From Solirubrum koreensis (lineage in GTDB: Bacteria; Bacteroidota; Bacteroidia; Cytophagales; Hymenobacteraceae), in assembly GCF_039541855.1 (NCBI RefSeq), contig NZ_BAABHA010000002.1, forward strand, positions 1,116,001-1,180,000: 64,000 bases of DNA, read 5' to 3'. The position numbers were made by a program, and so were the translations under genes. Numbering within the stretch: position 1 is the first letter of the stretch; each line of letters starts with the position of its first letter. This document shows, piece after piece, positions 60,470-64,000 of this stretch. A model generated the notes under the pieces. It saw nothing but the letters and a program-made list of their open reading frames with translations, searched no databases and was not told the DNA's origin.

Positions 60470-60870
60470 AAGAGAAGCCCGAAGCTTGTACTTTAGGAAG
60501 GCAGGGCTTTTACGTCGGCAAATGTAGCTTTGTTTAATCTTCAGCTATAATTCATTAAACACAAGTTCCCGTTTCTAGACGAACCTGTCCCTATTTGGGA
60601 TGAACAGCCTAAAATGCCCGATGAAAAAGTATTGCTTTCAAGCATAAAAGCTTGAAAAACATCTATATGATCTAATATTAGCAATACTATCAAACGCAAT
60701 AGATTCACTAGTATTTTGCCAATCCTGTCCTTTTTTGTGGGCAAAATACCAGAGCTGCCATTTCCCGCTCCGGGCCACGCAAGTGTTGTCTTTCGTTAAG
60801 TGGCCGAAGAAAAACGCGCCACCCGGAGGCGCGTACACTAAGGCATTGTTCACTTAACCCAGCCACAGCC
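60470..60870. other. AT-rich intergenic region
   Basis: 401 bases, AT-rich from about 60535 to 60720, upstream of both the Roadblock operon (minus strand) and a short plus-strand gene. Short open frames here lack credible starts. No hairpin or repeat was identified. Confidence 0.5.
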
Positions 60871-61008
60871 ATGCCTGATACCAATGTTCCGAAAACGCCC
60901 AAGCACGACGACCCGGCCCGTAAAAAGGAGGAGGATAAGCGCCCCGCTACCAACGAGCGAAACAAGCCCACCCCCGACAAAGCCCACGACCCGCAGCGCA
61001 GCGCCTAA
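60871..61008 (+). CDS. Very small, highly charged protein
   Basis: A 45-residue frame from ATG to TAA, MPDTNVPKTPKHDDPARKKE and onward to PDKAHDPQRSA. It is rich in Lys, Asp, Glu and Pro, with no hydrophobic core, so it should be disordered. It is followed 23 bases later by a terminator hairpin, which supports its being a real transcription unit. No function can be assigned. Confidence 0.45.
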   Translation: MPDTNVPKTPKHDDPARKKEEDKRPATNERNKPTPDKAHDPQRSA

Positions 61009-61031
61009 GCCGCGCTGACCTTTGCCTGATG

Positions 61032-61074
61032 CGCCCCGCGCCCGGCCGTTTTCGCACGAGCCGAGCGCGGGGCG
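61032..61074 (+). terminator. Terminator after the small charged protein
   Basis: The stem CGCCCCGCGC / GCGCGGGGCG with a 23-base loop, followed by TAGCTTTT. Confidence 0.65.
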
Positions 61075-61146
61075 TAGCTTTTACAGCCGTGCTGCCACCG
61101 AACTACCGCCGGCCTATTAGCGTTTTGCCAGTACCTTACCGCCTGC

Positions 61147-62484
61147 ATGCCTCACCCCGCTACGCCGCCCGATTCGTCTGCCCTCACCCGTGAGCACGTG
61201 CTGCGTGCCCTGCGCCAGATCGACCGCGAGGCGTTGGCATTGCCGCCGAGCACAGTCTACGACTTGGTGTTCCGGGGCCGGCGCTACCCGCCGCGCCCGG
61301 TAGCGGAGCTAGCTTTTCGCCTGGCTACCGGCGCCCCCGACGCTGAATGGCCGCTGCCCGCCGGCGCCCCCACCAACCAGGCCTTGGAGAAGCTGAGCTT
61401 CACGGTAACCACCAAGCGCCCGGTGCTGGCCAACTCCCCCCACGACGGCGACGTGGCCGCTCAGGAAGCTATGCAGGGCTTGTATACTGGGTTGGCTACC
61501 GACGAAATACCGCTGCCATCGGCCCCGCGCAAGGCTGCCGCTGCATCGGAAAGCAAGGATGCGGTGCAGGCGAAGGAGCCCGAAACAGCTTATGGGGCTG
61601 CATCTTCCGTACCGTACGACCGCGCCAAAGCCTTGGCGGAACTGTTCATATCCGGTGAAAAGCTGGACGATGCGTTGGCCGGCCTGGAACGCAAGCGCAA
61701 CCTGATTTTGCAGGGTCCGCCCGGCACCGGCAAAACGTTCCTGGCCCGCCGCCTGGCTTGGCTCCTGCTGGGCAACACCGACGAAAGCCGCGTGGAGCTG
61801 GTGCAGTTTCACCCCAGCTACAGCTACGAAGACTTTGTGCAGGGCTTCCGGCCCGATGGCCGCGGCGGCTTTCAGCTTGCCGACGGCGTGCTGCCCGATG
61901 TGTGCCGGCGCGCCGCGCAGCAGCCCAAGCGCCCGTTCGTGCTGCTGATTGACGAAATAAACCGCGGCCACTTAAACCGCATTTTCGGCGAGTTGCTGGT
62001 GCTGCTGGAACCCGACAAGCGTGGTCCCCGGCACGCCGTGCGCCTGCCCTACTCGCCCGCCGACGCGCCTCGCTTCTTCGTGCCCGATAACCTATACCTG
62101 ATCGGCACCATGAACACCGCCGACCGCTCTCTGGCGCCGCTTGACTACGCGCTGCGCCGTCGCTTCGCTTTTGTAGGCATGGAGCCGGCTTTCGGCGAGC
62201 CGCTGCGGCAGCTACTCGTGCGGCAAGGTGTTACAGCGGCTGTGGTGGAGAAGTTGCTGAGTCGGATGACCGAACTAAATCAAGCCATTACTGCCGACCC
62301 TGAGCTCGGAGCTGATTTTCAATTGGGGCACAGCTACTTCTGCCAACCGCCGGCCCGGCCCGCAGATGCTCCGGCGTGGCTGCACCTCATTCTCGAACAG
62401 GAAATAGCGCCGCTGCTCGATGAATACTGGTTCGATCAACCAGCCCAAGCGGCCGCGCACAAGCAGCGGCTGCTTGCACCTTGA
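61147..62484 (+). CDS. mcrB: McrB-like AAA+ ATPase of an McrBC-type restriction system
   Basis: 445 residues. The N-terminus (SALTREHVLRALRQIDREAL, DLVFRGRRYPPRPVAELAFR, PTNQALEKLSFTV; ~12-88) matches the ScoMcrA-like head domain of methyl-/phosphorothioate-dependent nucleases. After a linker comes a AAA+ module: Walker A GPPGTGKTFL (190-199), FHPSYSYEDFVQGFRP, Walker B VLLIDEINRGHLNRIFGEL (265-283) and MNTADRSLAPLDYALRRRF (322-340), the last being diagnostic of McrB. McrB is a GTP-dependent translocase that senses modified DNA; the DNA-recognition domain is probably the head. It is 110 bases upstream of the McrC gene. Confidence 0.92.
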   Translation: MPHPATPPDSSALTREHVLRALRQIDREALALPPSTVYDLVFRGRRYPPRPVAELAFRLATGAPDAEWPLPAGAPTNQALEKLSFTVTTKRPVLANSPHDGDVAAQEAMQGLYTGLATDEIPLPSAPRKAAAASESKDAVQAKEPETAYGAASSVPYDRAKALAELFISGEKLDDALAGLERKRNLILQGPPGTGKTFLARRLAWLLLGNTDESRVELVQFHPSYSYEDFVQGFRPDGRGGFQLADGVLPDVCRRAAQQPKRPFVLLIDEINRGHLNRIFGELLVLLEPDKRGPRHAVRLPYSPADAPRFFVPDNLYLIGTMNTADRSLAPLDYALRRRFAFVGMEPAFGEPLRQLLVRQGVTAAVVEKLLSRMTELNQAITADPELGADFQLGHSYFCQPPARPADAPAWLHLILEQEIAPLLDEYWFDQPAQAAAHKQRLLAP

Positions 62485-62559
62485 TACTCATACTGACACG
62501 CCCTGACAAACTAGCAAAGCAAATGCGCAGGTAACACTTCGCAATGCCCAGGCGTCCAC

Positions 62560-62598
62560 AAAATCCGTGAAATCCGACCAATCTGCTTGAATCCGTGG
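62560..62598. repeat. Short interspersed-like repeat segment before mcrC
   Basis: The segment AAATCCGTGAAATCCGACC followed by AATCTGCTTGAATCCGTGGT contains the unit AATCCGTG twice and overlaps the proposed GTG start of mcrC. The wording resembles AATCCGTG-type repeats dispersed in Bacteroidota genomes, recalled and not checked. Confidence 0.4.
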
Positions 62599-63626
62599 TC
62601 CCGATCCAGAACCTGTATTACTTGCTTTGTTACGCATGGAACCGCCTGCCCGCGCACGGCGAGTGGCAGCGCGTAGACACGAGCACGTTTCATCGGCCGC
62701 TGGAATTGCTCACGCACATGCTGCTGATTGGTACGCGGCGTTTGTTGCAACAGGGTCTGCCGCTGGGCTATGCCGAGCGCGAAGACGAACTATCGGAGCT
62801 GCGCGGCCGGGTGCTGCTTACGCCTACCATTGCCCGCGACCTGCTGCGCCAGGGCCGCGCCGTATGCGCCTACGATGAGTTAGGCCCGAATACACCCTTT
62901 AATACTTTACTGGCCGGCACGCTCGAAGTCCTGGCCCGCACGCGCCACCTACCCACCAGCCTGCGCCAGGAAGTGCGCCGGGTACGCGCCCGTTTCCCGG
63001 AGGAGATAGAGCCGGCGCCTTTCACCCGCCACCAGCTGCGCACCGTGCGCCGCCTGCGTCTGCCCGGCCCCGAAGGCTTCCTGCTTAACCTCTGCGACCT
63101 GATTTACCGCACAGCCCTGCCCGAACCCGATACCGAAGGCCGCACGCGCTTCTACGATTTTCGCCGCGACGAAGTGCTAATGGCGCAGATTTTCGAGCGG
63201 TTCGTGCGCAACTTCTTCCGGCTGGAGCAGCGCCGCTACCGGGTACTGAGCGAAACCATCAGCTGGCAAGCCCAAGCCGACGATGCAGCCGATCTGGACT
63301 TGCTGCCCAGCATGATTACCGACACCACGCTGGAAACGCCGGAGCGCAAAATTATCCTCGATACCAAGTATTACACGGCCGCGTTCAAGCCCCACTACGA
63401 CCGGCAGCGGCTGATTTCACCTCACTTATACCAGTTGTACGCCTACCTGCAAAACCAGCCTGCACCGGCCAATCAGCAGCTGGAAGGCGTGTTGCTTTAC
63501 CCCGCCGCCACCCACACCGCCGACCTGCGCTACACCCTAGGCGGCTTTCCGGTGCGCGTGGTAACCATCGATTTAAACCAGCCCTGGTCCGGCATAGCCG
63601 CCGATTTGCTCGCGCTAGTTGCTTGA
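62595..63626 (+). CDS. mcrC: McrC-like nuclease subunit
   Basis: 343 residues. The protein begins VPIQNLYYLLCYAWNRLPA, which is the canonical McrC start (usually MIPIQN), so the GTG at 62595 is used; no ATG or better start is in frame. An N-terminal region with LSELRGRVLLTPTIARDLLR and ELGPNTPFNTLLAGTLEVLA is typical of McrC. The PD-(D/E)xK nuclease core is SMITDTTLETPERKIILDTK, with Asp 243, Asp 256 and Lys 258. It cuts DNA when recruited by McrB at modified bases. No methyltransferase accompanies the pair, as expected for a modification-dependent system. Confidence 0.92.
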   Translation: MVPIQNLYYLLCYAWNRLPAHGEWQRVDTSTFHRPLELLTHMLLIGTRRLLQQGLPLGYAEREDELSELRGRVLLTPTIARDLLRQGRAVCAYDELGPNTPFNTLLAGTLEVLARTRHLPTSLRQEVRRVRARFPEEIEPAPFTRHQLRTVRRLRLPGPEGFLLNLCDLIYRTALPEPDTEGRTRFYDFRRDEVLMAQIFERFVRNFFRLEQRRYRVLSETISWQAQADDAADLDLLPSMITDTTLETPERKIILDTKYYTAAFKPHYDRQRLISPHLYQLYAYLQNQPAPANQQLEGVLLYPAATHTADLRYTLGGFPVRVVTIDLNQPWSGIAADLLALVA

Positions 63627-63811
63627 TCAACTGCAGCATTGCGTCGCAGACCCGCCCGGATCTTCCGCTGTTTTTGCTTTTCTGCTAATGTTAACGGTTC
63701 TTTTCTGAGCTTTTAGCGTCGAAAGCGTGCATCCACTGCCAAACGGCTTTGTCATTGAGCTCGAAACGAGCTTTCGACTTTTCCCCTTTCTGTTACCAAA
63801 CCACTACGCTT

Positions 63812-64000
63812 TTGAAACGACGTGATTTTGTAGGGCTGACCAGCCTCGCGGCCGGCGCCCTTTTCCTGCCGAGCTTCCCCGGCTTCGGCGGCACGCTGGT
63901 AGATCCTTCGCGGCTGCTGGAGCCGGTGATGGACGCCGCCGTGAACAAGCGCCTGGCCGATGCGGCCATGAACGCGGCCAAGTCGGCCGGCGCCAGCTAC
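63812..64000 (+). CDS. TldD/PmbA-family metalloprotease, partial (3' end off the right edge)
   Basis: 63 residues from a TTG start to the window edge; no ATG or GTG is in frame upstream. KRRDFVGLTSLAAGALFLPS is a twin-arginine (Tat) type signal, and the text continues FPGFGGTLVDPSRLLEPV, DAAVNKRLADAAMNAAKS and AGASY, as at the start of TldD/PmbA-family proteins. Typical TldD is cytoplasmic and part of a TldD/TldE protease that processes small peptides; a Tat signal would place this member in the periplasm. The catalytic HExxxH motif lies beyond the window. Confidence 0.7.
   Translation, partial: MKRRDFVGLTSLAAGALFLPSFPGFGGTLVDPSRLLEPVMDAAVNKRLADAAMNAAKSAGASY

Noticed and set aside
60541..60744. 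Small minus-strand frame in the AT-rich gap
   Set aside because: It depends on a TTG start in AT-rich sequence, has no motif and no terminator of its own.
61147..63626. Reading the McrBC pair as a complete restriction-modification system
   Set aside because: No methyltransferase gene accompanies the pair, and McrBC-type systems do not need one.

Overview
The window looks like a chromosomal segment of a GC-rich Bacteroidota bacterium, most likely a Hymenobacter-like member of the Cytophagales. Four things point there: several secreted proteins end in type IX secretion (T9SS) sorting domains, a YpdA-type bacillithiol-disulfide reductase is present, promoters fit the Bacteroidota TTG-N17-TAnnTTTG pattern, and lipoproteins with LxxC boxes are abundant. 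No rRNA, tRNA, CRISPR array, transposase, integrase or prophage gene was recognised.

Region 1 (1-8813, all minus strand) is the most unusual part. Read in the direction of transcription it encodes a von Willebrand A-like lipoprotein, a three-TM protein, a tubulin/FtsZ-like GTPase, a small protein, a 1155-residue protein with an actin/Hsp70-type ATPase half, another small protein, and a secreted protein that runs off the left edge. A tubulin-fold and an actin-fold protein side by side with a vWA lipoprotein and a membrane protein suggest an uncharacterised cytoskeletal or envelope-remodelling system. Short palindromic repeats lie in almost every gap, and the two small genes look more AT-rich than their neighbours.

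Region 2 (9084-19375) holds a small unknown protein, a nucleotide-sugar pyrophosphorylase, a LemA-TPM-TPM operon, a DEDDh exonuclease, a delta-60-repeat T9SS cargo protein and polA. Region 3 (19454-25557) has two related lipoproteins flanking ypdA, a FadL/SGNH-hydrolase operon and a cyanophycinase. Region 4 (26003-38329) is general metabolism and regulation: mgtE, arfB, an M13 peptidase, an AraC regulator, two NTF2-like proteins, a divergent HxlR/NmrA pair, a HelD-like helicase, a TRIC-type channel and a head-GIN-domain protein.

Region 5 (38405-48600) is a cluster of secreted T9SS proteins: a triple-PA14 protein, a metallopeptidase-like gene broken by one in-frame stop, its operon partner, and an IPT/TIG metallopeptidase-like protein. 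Region 6 (49066-60469) has a DUF72 protein, rlpA, a penicillin-acylase-type Ntn hydrolase, a periplasmic protein with four tandem TonB C-terminal domains, several unknown secreted proteins and a pair of Roadblock/LC7-like proteins. Region 7 (60871-64000) has a 45-residue charged protein, a two-gene McrBC-type restriction module, and the start of a TldD/PmbA-family gene.

Many convergent gene pairs are separated by strong symmetric hairpins that probably terminate both strands. Start sites were moved inward from the longest reading frame wherever a signal peptide, lipobox or conserved N-terminus showed the true start.
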